A stretch of DNA of 64,000 bases from positions 1 through 64,000 of the forward strand of contig JAPPIT010000007.1 in assembly GCA_028820505.1 (NCBI GenBank). The letters run 5' to 3'. Each line of letters begins with the position of its first letter. The first letter of the stretch is position 1. Below, in pieces: positions 32,399-40,316 of the stretch. The notes under the pieces are model-generated. The model was not told the DNA's origin and ran no database searches. It worked only from the letters and a program-made list of their open reading frames with translations. This stretch comes from Defluviicoccus sp. GTDB lineage: Bacteria; Pseudomonadota; Alphaproteobacteria; MPNO01. The translations under genes and the position numbers were made by a program.

Positions 32399-33793
32399 TC
32401 ACTGGAGCCTCTCCCGCCCGTCCCGGGCGCCCAGCCGGTCCCGCCACCCCTCCGGGAGAAGTCCGAAGACCGATGGCCGGAGGTGAAGCTTTCCGGAGGC
32501 GTGGCGGCGCGTCATCTGCCGGAAATAGCCGCCGGGCGAGTAGACGATGCCGCGTTCGTGCTTGACGGCCACGACCGTCAGCGCGACCGCGGCCCTTTCC
32601 CGGCCGAGGTCGAGGCAGGCGTCGCCCCAGGCGTGCTGCGAAACCCCGATGCTGGCGGCGATGTCGGCCGCGGCGTCGACGATCGCGGGCCAGATGTCGC
32701 CGCGCGCCGGCACCCGGGATCGCATCTCCTCGGGCATGATCGCGAGGAAGGCGGGCACCGGCACCCCGGCCACGGTGTCGTCGCCGGTATAGTGGTAGGC
32801 AGGCGCGTCGCGGCGGGCTTCGCTACCCGCTTCCCCCTTCCGGCCGGCGCGCTGCGCTACTGTAATGTTTACACATAAAGGTTCCCTTGTAGGGTAATCA
32901 TATGGTGGCTTGCGCGGCGGGTTGCCGGGGCTGTCGTTATCTTGATCGATGGCATCCAGGTTGGGTTCGAGAACGGAGTTATCCGAGTTATCCACAGGCC
33001 CGCCGGTTTGGTCCGGCGAGCCGCCGCCGGGGCTCTCGTCGTGGGGGACGGTGGCGAGATCTCTCTTGAGCGTCGCCTCGATGGCCTGGAGACCGGAAAG
33101 CTGCTTTGTGAGGGTGGGAAGGTGTTCGTGGTCGTGATCGTGGGAGGCTTCCAGCACGAGGCGTCGCCAGGCCTCGGCCGCGGCCTTGTCGAGGCGTCCG
33201 GCTTCGAGGGCGGTCCTGACGGCGGCGAGAATGGAGCGTTTGAGCGCCTTGATGTCGTTGCGGGCGGTCTTGCGCTGTGAATGCGTTCCGGCGGCGGCGA
33301 GAGCTTCGCGCAGGCGCGGCAGGAGCGTGGCGGAGGGCGACAGGTCGATGCCGTAGGCGTTCTCGATGTTGCCGGCCTTGTCGCGCCGACCGAAGCGCCG
33401 GTGGTTGGCCGAATCCTTCCACGATATGGCGCCGAGCTCGTGGAGCCTCTTCTCGTTGCGGCGGACCTGGGATTTCGAAATCCCGAGTTCGTTGGCGGTT
33501 TCCCGCACCGAGAGCCAGACGATGGGGTGCGCGCCGGGAAGCCAGTCCTGGGGACGGGTCCATTCGAGCAGGCGCTGAAAGTGCTGGATCAGCTTGGGTT
33601 GCCAGCCGAACTCGGATCCCACCTTGTTAAGAAGGCGCCCGATTTCCTTGTGACTGTCGCCTTCGGCGAGGCCGGCGAAGGCGGAGGCGGCGTCCTCGGA
33701 GGCGAAGTGCTCCGGTCCGCGGGGCCTCTGCCCGCTCGGGTTGGGGCTGGCGGATGTGGACCGGTCAGGTCCCGTCTGATTTCGATTGGCCAT
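32399..33793 (-). CDS. repC: RepC replication initiator
   Basis: This 464-residue protein has a winged-helix N-domain (LGISKSQVRRNEKRLHELGA, ISWKDSANHRRFG, DLSPSATLLPRL), a polar AT-richer linker, and a C-domain ending SPGGYFRQMTRRHASGKLHL. This is the usual RepC form. RepC initiates plasmid replication at an origin within its own gene. In this set it stands first (repC-parA-parB), the reverse of standard repABC. The ribosome site is weak, consistent with tight control. An in-frame stop directly upstream fixes the ATG. Confidence 0.88.
   Translation of the reverse strand: MANRNQTGPDRSTSASPNPSGQRPRGPEHFASEDAASAFAGLAEGDSHKEIGRLLNKVGSEFGWQPKLIQHFQRLLEWTRPQDWLPGAHPIVWLSVRETANELGISKSQVRRNEKRLHELGAISWKDSANHRRFGRRDKAGNIENAYGIDLSPSATLLPRLREALAAAGTHSQRKTARNDIKALKRSILAAVRTALEAGRLDKAAAEAWRRLVLEASHDHDHEHLPTLTKQLSGLQAIEATLKRDLATVPHDESPGGGSPDQTGGPVDNSDNSVLEPNLDAIDQDNDSPGNPPRKPPYDYPTREPLCVNITVAQRAGRKGEAGSEARRDAPAYHYTGDDTVAGVPVPAFLAIMPEEMRSRVPARGDIWPAIVDAAADIAASIGVSQHAWGDACLDLGRERAAVALTVVAVKHERGIVYSPGGYFRQMTRRHASGKLHLRPSVFGLLPEGWRDRLGARDGRERLQ
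32859..32996. promoter_or_regulatory. Candidate replication origin inside repC
   Basis: An AT-rich stretch (about 32859-32914) contains the palindrome TGTAATGTTTACA. Some 75 bp on is an exact DnaA box TTATCCACA (32988-32996), preceded by a partial TTATCC copy. RepC-type origins lie in the AT-rich middle of repC, exactly where this is. Function is inferred from position and motif. Confidence 0.55.
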
Positions 33794-33861
33794 TTGTCAT
33801 AAAGCGAATCGCCCGTCGGCCGAATCGTCGGGAAGGTGCCCTCCTTTTCCTGAAATTCAGG

Positions 33862-33891
33862 TTGACAGGGGCCGTTGCCCGCCGGTATGTT
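33862..33891 (+). promoter_or_regulatory. Promoter-like site facing right
   Basis: TTGACA and TATGTT are separated by 18 bp, upstream of a short non-coding segment that ends in an intrinsic terminator. It faces away from repC, so a transcript would be antisense to the repC leader. Confidence 0.45.
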
Positions 33892-34000
33892 CCTTCCACT
33901 TGTTGGGGTGGATGGTCCCACGGGGGGGGGGGTGGCCCCTCTCTTCGGAGGGCACTTTCACAAAGTTAAACGGGTCCTTTCCGGGGGCCCGTTTTTCTTT
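33892..34000 (+). ncRNA. Candidate small RNA, possibly counter-transcribed to repC leader
   Basis: About 105 nt lie between the TTGACA/TATGTT promoter and a strong terminator, with no open frame of note. It includes an 11-G run and a small CCTC/GAGG hairpin. RepABC plasmids use a small antisense RNA next to repC to limit copy number, and this matches in size, strand and ending. However, no repC promoter reaching through it was identified. Confidence 0.35.
33968..34000 (+). terminator. Rho-independent terminator
   Basis: Arms AAACGGGTCC and GGGCCCGTTT pair over 10 bp (one G-T) around a 7-nt loop, followed by TTTTTCTTT. It is directional for rightward transcripts. Confidence 0.75.
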
Positions 34001-34001
34001 G

Positions 34002-34030
34002 TTGACAAGAGGGATTCCGGGTTTCTACGC
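34002..34030 (+). promoter_or_regulatory. Likely ubiG promoter
   Basis: TTGACA, a 17-bp spacer and CTACGC form an alphaproteobacterial housekeeping-type promoter 75 bp before the ubiG start and directly after the terminator. Confidence 0.5.
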
Positions 34031-34044
34031 TTCTCCCGCACGCC

Positions 34045-34059
34045 CTTGGTTGAACCAAG
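34045..34059. promoter_or_regulatory. 15-bp palindrome downstream of the ubiG promoter
   Basis: CTTGGTT-G-AACCAAG is exactly symmetrical and overlaps the expected 5' leader of ubiG. It is a plausible repressor operator, or part of an attachment site at the element boundary. Confidence 0.45.
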
Positions 34060-34104
34060 AACCCATCGGAGAAGACTGCCCGGGCGCGCATACATATACG
34101 GAAG

Positions 34105-34860
34105 ATGGGTGGCAAGCAACCGAACGCGGCGCAGGTCGATGCGGCGGAGTTGGCGAAGTTCTCCGCGATGGCCGACGCGTGGTGGGACCCCGAGGGCAGT
34201 TTCCGCCCGTTGCACAAGCTGAACCCGGTCCGGGTCGGCTATATCCGCGACGCGCTCTGCCGCGCGAACGGCCGGATGCCCGGGGAGCCGGCGCCGCTCG
34301 CCGGTCTGGACATCGTCGATATCGGCTGCGGCGGCGGGCTGTTGTGCGAGCCCCTGGCGCGGCTCGGCGCCCGGGTGACCGGGGTCGATCCGAGCGCGCG
34401 CAATATCGCGATCGCGGAAGACCACGCCGCCCGGATGGGCTTGCAAATCGCCTACCGCACCGGGACGGTCGAGGGTCTCATTGCGGAAGGCCGGGACTTC
34501 GATGCGGTGGTCGCGCTCGAGGTGGTGGAGCACGTGCCCGACCTCCGGGCGTTCGTCGCGGCTTGCGTCTCCGCGGCGAGGCCCGGCGCGAAGCTCTTCT
34601 TCGCGACGCTCAACCGGACGCCGCAATCCTTCGCACTCGGCATCGTCGCCGCCGAATACGTCCTCCGCTGGCTGCCGCGCGGCACCCATGACTGGCGCCG
34701 TTTCGTCCGACCGTCGGAATTGTCCCGCGCGCTGGACTCCTGCGGCGCGAAGCTGAGCGCCCTCGACGGGGTCGGTTACGACCTGCTGACCGACGAGTGG
34801 AAGCTCACCCGCAGCCTTTCGGTGAACTACATGGCCGTGGGCGAACGCATCGGAGCGTAA
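34105..34860 (+). CDS. ubiG: UbiG, ubiquinone biosynthesis O-methyltransferase
   Basis: This 251-residue protein has the UbiG layout: AKFSAMADAWWDPEGSFRPL with HKLNPVR near the N-terminus, SAM motif I VDIGCGGGLLCEPLARLGA, VTGVDPS, ALEVVEHVPD and a C-terminal RGTHDWRRFVRPSEL. UbiG performs both O-methylations of the quinone ring. It is the first chromosomal-type gene to the right of the accessory block and is transcribed away from it. Confidence 0.96.
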   Translation: MGGKQPNAAQVDAAELAKFSAMADAWWDPEGSFRPLHKLNPVRVGYIRDALCRANGRMPGEPAPLAGLDIVDIGCGGGLLCEPLARLGARVTGVDPSARNIAIAEDHAARMGLQIAYRTGTVEGLIAEGRDFDAVVALEVVEHVPDLRAFVAACVSAARPGAKLFFATLNRTPQSFALGIVAAEYVLRWLPRGTHDWRRFVRPSELSRALDSCGAKLSALDGVGYDLLTDEWKLTRSLSVNYMAVGERIGA

Positions 34861-34917
34861 GAGAGGCGGGCGCTAGAGCACGTCTGTTCCAGTTGGAACC
34901 GCTTCGACCGCTCTCTT

Positions 34918-34949
34918 CCGTCATGGTCGGCGAAGGCCGACCATGACGG
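34918..34949. repeat. REP-like inverted repeat downstream of ubiG
   Basis: Arms CCGTCATGGTCGGC and GCCGACCATGACGG (14 bp, exact) surround the loop GAAG. It sits between the convergent ubiG and DUF1178 genes and may end transcription from both. It shares its CCGTCATG outer arm with the repeat at 39794. Confidence 0.8.
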
Positions 34950-34994
34950 TGAGGAAGCAAAGGTAAAGGCGCTTCTATCCGAAACGGACAGGCG

Positions 34995-35423
34995 CTAGGC
35001 GTCTTCGCGGGGGACCCAGGGCACGCGGCCGAACGGGACGTCTTCCTCGATCAGGGTCTTGGTCTCGTCTTCGGTCGCTTCGCCGTAGATGTTGCGCTCG
35101 TCGGTCTCGCCCTTGTGGATCTTCAGCGCCTCGGCGGCGAAGTCGGAGCCGACATAGTCGCAATTCTCTTCGACCTGGCGCCGCATGTTCCGCAGCGCCT
35201 GGACGTACCGGCCGCGCATCTCGACCGGGTCGGGCGCATCGCCGGCGCCCTTCCTGGCGGTCCGCGACAGGCGCGGCGCCATGATCGCCTTGCCGACCCG
35301 GGCGTCGCCGCAGACCGGGCAGGCAACCTCGCCATCCGCGACCTGACGGTCGTAGGTGTCGCTGTCCTTGAACCAGGCTTCGAACTCGTGGTCGTCGGCA
35401 CAGCGCAGGTTGTACAAGATCAT
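34995..35423 (-). CDS. DUF1178 family protein
   Basis: This 142-residue protein begins MILYNLRCADDHEFEAWFKD, then CPVCGDARVGKAIMAPRLSR, and ends RQVEENCDYVGSDFAAEALK. This is the DUF1178 signature, with a likely zinc ribbon formed by the N-terminal Cys and the CPVC pair. The family is almost universal in alphaproteobacteria and has no known function. The start was placed at the conserved MILYNL, ignoring a 24-residue upstream extension. Confidence 0.93.
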   Translation of the reverse strand: MILYNLRCADDHEFEAWFKDSDTYDRQVADGEVACPVCGDARVGKAIMAPRLSRTARKGAGDAPDPVEMRGRYVQALRNMRRQVEENCDYVGSDFAAEALKIHKGETDERNIYGEATEDETKTLIEEDVPFGRVPWVPREDA

Positions 35424-35502
35424 CCGAAACCTGCAGATTGTTCCCGATGGCAGAACCGTTACCCCTAATTTGGTCGATGTCCCGAGGCGGGGCAAGCGGT
35501 CG

Positions 35503-36069
35503 ATGACACCGCACGGACACCCTGAAATTGCGTCGGACTGGGTGGTCCGGTTCGCCGCCGCGGTGCCGTCGGACGACGCCGTGCTCGACCTCGCCTGTGG
35601 GACCGGCAGGCATTGCCGGTTTTTCCTCGAACGCGGGCACCCGGTGACCGGCGTCGACCGCTACAGCGCGGGCGTGGCCGACCTCCTCGGACGCGAAGGC
35701 TTCACGCTGATCGAAGCGGACCTCGAGAGCGGCGGAGACTGGCCCCTCGGAACACGGGAATTCGCCGCGGTCGTGGTGACGAATTACCTCTTCCGCCCGA
35801 TCCTTCCGCACATCGTCGGCGCGGTTTCGGAAGGCGGCGTTCTGATCTACGAGACCTTCGCGGAGGGCAACGCGCGGTTCGGACGGCCGCGCAACCCCGA
35901 TTTCCTGTTGCGGCCGGGCGAGCTCCTGAGCGCGGTCGACGGCGCGCTCGCCGTGATCGCCTACGAGCACGGCGAAGTGGCCCGTCCCGCGCCCGCGCTG
36001 GTACAGCGGATCTGCGCCTGCCGCGGGTCCGGCTATTCCGCCGCGCGGAGGCTCGACGGCGGAGCGTAG
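35503..36069 (+). CDS. Class I SAM methyltransferase (Tehb/UbiE-like)
   Basis: This 188-residue protein has motif I VLDLACGTGRHCRFFLERGH, VTGVDRYSAG and a post-I acidic EADLESG. The C-terminal part is short (VQRICACRGSGYSAARRL), so it is at the small end for this superfamily. The substrate cannot be deduced. It is divergent from the DUF1178 gene and its 3' end overlaps that of the nitrilase gene by 37 bp in convergent arrangement. Confidence 0.85.
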   Translation: MTPHGHPEIASDWVVRFAAAVPSDDAVLDLACGTGRHCRFFLERGHPVTGVDRYSAGVADLLGREGFTLIEADLESGGDWPLGTREFAAVVVTNYLFRPILPHIVGAVSEGGVLIYETFAEGNARFGRPRNPDFLLRPGELLSAVDGALAVIAYEHGEVARPAPALVQRICACRGSGYSAARRLDGGA

Positions 36070-36878
36070 CGCCGCGCATTCTTGAGCGCGGGCAGAGCAG
36101 CCCGGGCCTCGCGGACCCTGGCGGGGTCGATCTCGGCGAGCACGAAGCCCACCTCCTCGCCGCCGTCCGCGACGATCCCGCCCCACGGCTCGACCACCAG
36201 CGAGTGTCCGTAGCTTTCGCGCCCGCCCGCATGGTCGCCGCACTGGGCGGGCGCGATGACGTAGCAGCCGGTCTCGATCGCGCGCGCCCGGAGCAGCGCA
36301 TGCCAGTGGGCACGGCCGGTTGTCCGCGTGAACGCCGACGGCACGGCGAGGAAATCCGCGCCCGCCTGCGCGAGTTTCCAGTAGAGCATCGGGAAGCGGA
36401 GATCGTAGCAGACGGTCATGCCCAGCCCGCCCCAGGGAAGTTCCGCCAGCACGGCGGTCTGCCCCGCTTCGTAGCGCTCCGACTCGCGGGAGGTCTTGCC
36501 GTCCGGAAGATCGACGTCGAAGAGGTGGATCTTGTCGTAGCGCGCGACGGTTCGGCCTCCCCGGTCGATGAGGAAGGAACGGTTCGCGAGCCGTCCGCCG
36601 CCGAGCGCGACGGTCAGCGAACCGACCAGCAGCCATGCCCCCGATGAAGACGCGAACGCCGAAAGGGCGGCAAGCGCCTCGTGCCCGTCCTCGCCCCGGG
36701 CCTGCACGACCAGCCTCGCGTGATCCGGTTCGATCAGCCCCACCACCTCCGGAAACGCGATCAGCTCCGCGCCCGCGATCCGCGCCTCGCGGGCGAGCGA
36801 GAGCGCGGCCGAGAGGTTCGCGGCGGGATCGTTGCCGGTGTTGGTCTGGATGCAGGCGACCGTGAACGGTCCCGCCAC
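36033..36878 (-). CDS. Carbon-nitrogen hydrolase (nitrilase superfamily, Nit2-like)
   Basis: This 281-residue protein has the catalytic triad: Glu in LIAFPEVVGL, Lys in RYDKIHLFDVDLPDGK and Cys in GMTVCYDLRFPMLYWKLAQA. The FDVDLP motif is typical of omega-amidase and deaminated-glutathione amidase members. Placement directly after glutaredoxin suits a glutathione-repair role. GTG overlaps the TAG of grxC by one base, which fixes the start and indicates coupling. Confidence 0.9.
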   Translation of the reverse strand: MAGPFTVACIQTNTGNDPAANLSAALSLAREARIAGAELIAFPEVVGLIEPDHARLVVQARGEDGHEALAALSAFASSSGAWLLVGSLTVALGGGRLANRSFLIDRGGRTVARYDKIHLFDVDLPDGKTSRESERYEAGQTAVLAELPWGGLGMTVCYDLRFPMLYWKLAQAGADFLAVPSAFTRTTGRAHWHALLRARAIETGCYVIAPAQCGDHAGGRESYGHSLVVEPWGGIVADGGEEVGFVLAEIDPARVREARAALPALKNARRYAPPSSLRAAE

Positions 36879-37138
36879 TATCCGATTCCGAGCAGGGCGT
36901 CGAGTTCGCCGGCGCGTTCCAGGGCCGCGAGGTCGTCCGATCCGCCGACATGGCGGCCGTCCACGAATATTTGCGGCACGGTGCGGCGCCCGCCCGCGCG
37001 CTGCATCATCTGCTGGCGCAGGTTGGGGTCGCGGTCGACGTCGATCTCGCGGTACTCGACGCCCTTGCGGTCGAGCAGCGCCTTTGCCCGGGCGCAGAAC
37101 GGGCACCAGAGGCTCGAATAGACTTCAATTCCGCTCAC
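36878..37138 (-). CDS. grxC: Glutaredoxin 3
   Basis: This 86-residue protein has the active site CPFC in VYSSLWCPFCARAKALLDRK (classical CPYC with F for Y). The TVPQIFVDGRHVGGSDDLAA segment, with its cis-Pro, completes the fold. It is a glutathione-dependent disulfide reductase. It is followed with a 1-bp overlap by the nitrilase gene and preceded by comF in the same direction, 53 bp away. Confidence 0.95.
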   Translation of the reverse strand: MSGIEVYSSLWCPFCARAKALLDRKGVEYREIDVDRDPNLRQQMMQRAGGRRTVPQIFVDGRHVGGSDDLAALERAGELDALLGIG

Positions 37139-37191
37139 TGCCCGGACCCCGTTTTCTCCTGCCTCCAGTATGCGTCTCCGCGCCGATTTTT

Positions 37192-37956
37192 CTACCCGCT
37201 ACCGGCCCCATTGAGCGCCGTCACGCGCGCGAGCGTCAATACGTCGATGCCATCCGCCCCGCCCCGGCGCAACGCGGTTGCGCAGGCTTCGGCGGTGGCG
37301 CCCGTGGTCAGCACATCGTCCACGAGGACCACGCGCCGACCGGAAACCGTTGCCCTCCCTGCCTCGGTTGCCGCGAACGCGCCGCCCACGTTGCGTCTGC
37401 GCTCCGCCGGGCTCAACCGTCCCTGCGACCGCGTTCGCCGCCGTCTCGCCAACCCGTCCGCCGACCAGTCGAGGCCCGCGATCCGGGCAAGACCCGCGCA
37501 CAGCAGAGCCGACTGGTTGTAGCGCCGGGCGAACAGCCTGGAAGGATGAAGCGGCACCGGCACCAGCAGCGGGCCGTCCTCCAGCAGGTCTCCCGCCGCG
37601 TTCGCCAGCCAGCGCGCGAAAAGCGGGGCCGAATCCGTGCGGTCGCCGTGCTTGAACGCGAGCAGGAGATTGCGCGACGCATCGTCGTAACGCAGCACCG
37701 AGCGCGCCCGGTCGTAGCGCGGCGGGCGGCGGAGGCAGTCGGCGCACACCGTGTCGCCCGGCACTTCGAAAACGAACGGAACCCCGCACAGGTCGCAGAA
37801 CGGCGCGCCGATGAAGGTGAGCGCCGGCCAGCAGGTTCCGCAGAGCGTCCCCGGTTCGGTCACCGGTATGCCGCAGGACAGGCAGCGCGGCGGCAGGATC
37901 AGGTCGATCAGCGCCCGTCCGGCGGCCGCGGCGACGGACGGGACGGCGGCGTTCAC
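37192..37956 (-). CDS. comF: ComF family phosphoribosyltransferase-like protein
   Basis: The protein is 254 residues long. The N-terminal zinc-finger region has LPPRCLSCGIP, CGTCWP, CDLCGVPF and CADCLRRP. The phosphoribosyltransferase fold carries VPVPLHPSRLFARRYNQSAL and the PRPP loop VVLVDDVLTTGAT. ComF-like proteins act in DNA uptake or purine salvage, and the precise role is uncertain. GTG overlaps the stop of the rhodanese gene by 4 bp. Confidence 0.9.
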   Translation of the reverse strand: MNAAVPSVAAAAGRALIDLILPPRCLSCGIPVTEPGTLCGTCWPALTFIGAPFCDLCGVPFVFEVPGDTVCADCLRRPPRYDRARSVLRYDDASRNLLLAFKHGDRTDSAPLFARWLANAAGDLLEDGPLLVPVPLHPSRLFARRYNQSALLCAGLARIAGLDWSADGLARRRRTRSQGRLSPAERRRNVGGAFAATEAGRATVSGRRVVLVDDVLTTGATAEACATALRRGGADGIDVLTLARVTALNGAGSG

Positions 37957-39536
37957 CCGTCGAAGCGGCGGAACCGCGCGGTGCCGTCGGCCTCGACCTG
38001 CTCGACGAGCTGAAGCTCCCATTCGAGATAGGCGTTCATCGCCTGCGCCACGTCGCCGCCCCGGTCGTACGGCCTGAGCCATACGTCGTCGGTGCCGTCG
38101 AGCATCGACTCCTCGCCCTCGGCGAGCGGCATCCCCGCCGCGGTCCAGGCCTCGGTGCCGCCCTCCAGATACGCAAACCCGCCGCCGCGCCCGGCGGCCG
38201 CGAGCCGGGCGAGGCGGCCGTCGGACGAGATCAGCACCACCGTATCCGCCGCGGGCAGCTTTTCGAGCGCTCCGTCGAGGCGGGACCTCAGCGCGAAGGC
38301 GGCGCCCGGCACGTGGCCCGCCAGATAGGCGCGGCTGCCGCCGAGATCGACCGCGGCCATCGTCCCGTCGGCGAGGCCCGCCGCCAGCTCGTCCGCCCCG
38401 ACCGACCGCGCCGCGGCCTCCTCCAGCCCCGGAACGACCGGCTCCCACGCCCCCGTCTCGATCTCGTCGGCCTCCGGATCGAGCCGGTAAACCGCGACCT
38501 CGGGCCAGCCCATCTCGACCAGCCAGGCCGCCGTCATCGTGGCGCGCACGCCGGTATCGTCGATCAGGACCGCGCGCGCGTTGCGGATGCCGATCACCGC
38601 ATCCGTCGTCTGCACCAGCTGTCCCCCCGGGATCGGGCGGGAGCCGGCGAGGTGGCCCGCCTCGTATTCGTCGACGCCGCGCACGTCGAGCAGGAACAGC
38701 GCACGGCGGTCGGCCTCCCCGCGCCAGGTGTCGAGCGTTTTCCGGTCGATCGTCTCGACGCCCCGGCTTGCCGCTACCCTGGCGGCGGACTCCTGCGCGC
38801 GGGCAAGCCCCTCGGGGGTGACCTCGGGCGGCGGGCGCTCGTTGCCGCGTTCGAGCTCGAACCCCGCGAGCTCCCAGCCCATCGTGCCGTTGCGGAGCGC
38901 CATCACCCGGTTGGGAACCCCCGCCTTGATCAGCGACTGCGCGCCGATGATGCTCCGCGTCCTACCCGCGCAGTTGACCACCACCGTGGTATCGGGCGAC
39001 GGCGCGATGTCGTGGACCCGGTAGGCGAGCTCGGCTCCCGGCACGTCGATCGCGGTCGGGATGTTCATCCGCCGGAACTCGTCCATCGGCCGGCTGTCGA
39101 GCACCACGAGATCGTCTCCCGCGTCGAGCCGCGCCTTGAGCTCCGGGGCGGTGATGTTGGGAGTATGGCAGGTCTCTTCGACATATTCGCCGAACGCCTT
39201 GCTCGGCACGTAGATGCCGCTGAACAGCACGTTGCCCTCGCGTTCCCAGGCACCGGTGCCGCCGTCGAGAACCGCGACGTCGTCGTAGCCGAAACCGGCC
39301 AGCTTCCCGGCGGCGCGTTCGGCGAGCCCGCTTCCGTCGTCGCACAGCACGATCCGCGTCCCGCGCCGCGGCACCAGCGCGTCGATGCCGAATTCGAGCC
39401 GGCTGAGCGGCAGCGAGCTCGCGAACAAGAGGTGCGATTCCGAGAACTCGCCCTCCTCGCGTACGTCGAGCAGGGCGAGCTCCCCGCCGTCGAGCAGCAT
39501 CGTCCGCAACTCTTCCGCCGTCACCGTCTTCGCCAT
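37953..39536 (-). CDS. Four-domain rhodanese sulfurtransferase
   Basis: This 527-residue protein has four tandem rhodanese domains, roughly residues 1-115, 125-240, 265-370 and 385-480. The first two keep the active-site Cys (LCDDGSG and NCAGRTRS). In the third it is Asp (LIDDTGVRA) and in the fourth Ser (LISSDGR), so these are probably structural. AGGAGG lies 10 nt upstream of the chosen ATG. An in-frame ATG 9 nt earlier is too close to it. A promoter is seen just upstream. The protein handles sulfane sulfur, with unknown acceptor. Confidence 0.9.
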   Translation of the reverse strand: MAKTVTAEELRTMLLDGGELALLDVREEGEFSESHLLFASSLPLSRLEFGIDALVPRRGTRIVLCDDGSGLAERAAGKLAGFGYDDVAVLDGGTGAWEREGNVLFSGIYVPSKAFGEYVEETCHTPNITAPELKARLDAGDDLVVLDSRPMDEFRRMNIPTAIDVPGAELAYRVHDIAPSPDTTVVVNCAGRTRSIIGAQSLIKAGVPNRVMALRNGTMGWELAGFELERGNERPPPEVTPEGLARAQESAARVAASRGVETIDRKTLDTWRGEADRRALFLLDVRGVDEYEAGHLAGSRPIPGGQLVQTTDAVIGIRNARAVLIDDTGVRATMTAAWLVEMGWPEVAVYRLDPEADEIETGAWEPVVPGLEEAAARSVGADELAAGLADGTMAAVDLGGSRAYLAGHVPGAAFALRSRLDGALEKLPAADTVVLISSDGRLARLAAAGRGGGFAYLEGGTEAWTAAGMPLAEGEESMLDGTDDVWLRPYDRGGDVAQAMNAYLEWELQLVEQVEADGTARFRRFDG

Positions 39537-39596
39537 CGTTTTCATTCCTCCTTCGTCGATCGAAACCCGGTGTCGTCCCACTGCCCGACTCTGCCA

Positions 39597-39625
39597 AATC
39601 TACCCCAAAACGCGTCCCGAGTCAA
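39597..39625 (-). promoter_or_regulatory. Promoter of the rhodanese-comF unit
   Basis: On the minus strand TTGACT, a 17-bp spacer and TAGATT form a near-consensus promoter 61 bp before the start codon. An A/T-rich run lies just upstream and may act as an UP element. Confidence 0.65.
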
Positions 39626-39793
39626 GAAAAAAATACTTGTTCAGGATAAATAAGTCTCTAAGTCCCAGAAATCGAGGTACTTTTTTTCGCTTCCGATTCC
39701 GCGCCCAGATCGGCCGCCAGACCCCTCGAATCGTCCCATGCGCGATTTCGGCCCGAACGCCCGGACCCGATCTCCACCCCCCATCGTCAACGT

Positions 39794-39840
39794 CCCCCCA
39801 CCGTCATGCCCGGACTTGTTCCGGGCATGACGGTGGGGGG
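39794..39840. repeat. REP-like inverted repeat, 21-bp arms
   Basis: The arms run from the CCCCCCACCGTCATG end to CCCGGA and back, exact over 21 bp, with loop CTTGT. GTCATGCCCGG-type palindromes of this kind are dispersed in many alphaproteobacterial chromosomes. The same outer core (CCGTCATG) occurs in the repeat after ubiG. Confidence 0.85.
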
Positions 39841-40091
39841 CAAGAGCGACGCGCACAGTCGGGCCGCGATCCGGGGCCTGCCGTCGACATAGGCATCGGG
39901 TAGACAAATCGCTACCGGGTCGACATTCGCGTTCCGCAAATGCCGAGCGGGAATGTCGACATTTGCCGACTCGACCCGCCGGTGGGCATTTCCGTCGGCA
40001 AATGCCGAACGTGCGCGCAGCGGGTGACGACGGCGGTCGCAAGCACGATCGTGTCCTCCACATGGGCGGGCGGTGAGCCCGGCAACGGAAA

Positions 40092-40119
40092 GGGGCGCCG
40101 GCATCTGCTCCGGCGCCCC
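40092..40119. terminator. GC-rich hairpin, possible terminator
   Basis: GGGGCGCCGG and CCGGCGCCCC form a perfect 10-bp stem with an 8-nt loop. On the minus strand TTTCC follows, so it could stop leftward transcripts. No long U run is present on either side. Confidence 0.5.
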
Positions 40120-40316
40120 CACTTCCCCACTATGGGAAATATGGTATCGGACGCGTCCCCGGTCAACAGAAATTTTCTTTTTTTGACCATTTTCTTACCG
40201 TTTCCGGTTTTTCGTCCGCCCCTCCCTTGTCTTGCCCGGAGGCCGGGCTCGCCTCGTCCCTCCGCGACGAAACCGACTCCATTGAGCCGGCCCCCAACCG
40301 ATGCGATAACGCCGTC

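Larger units (their letters stand above)
39626..40316. other. Gene-free stretch between divergent genes
   Basis: This roughly 690-bp spacer contains an A/T-rich block (to about 39690), the REP-like repeat at 39794, three related copies of a GCAAATGCCG motif (two direct, one inverted, 39930-40010) and a GC-rich hairpin. No convincing coding frame is present. A leftward promoter-like TTGACC with 17-bp spacing to CATATT faces the hairpin, so a very short transcript is possible. Confidence 0.6.

Noticed and set aside
39900-40316. A SAM-type riboswitch upstream of the methyltransferase at 40317
   Set aside because: The repeats and hairpin do not show the conserved cores of known SAM or SAH riboswitches.
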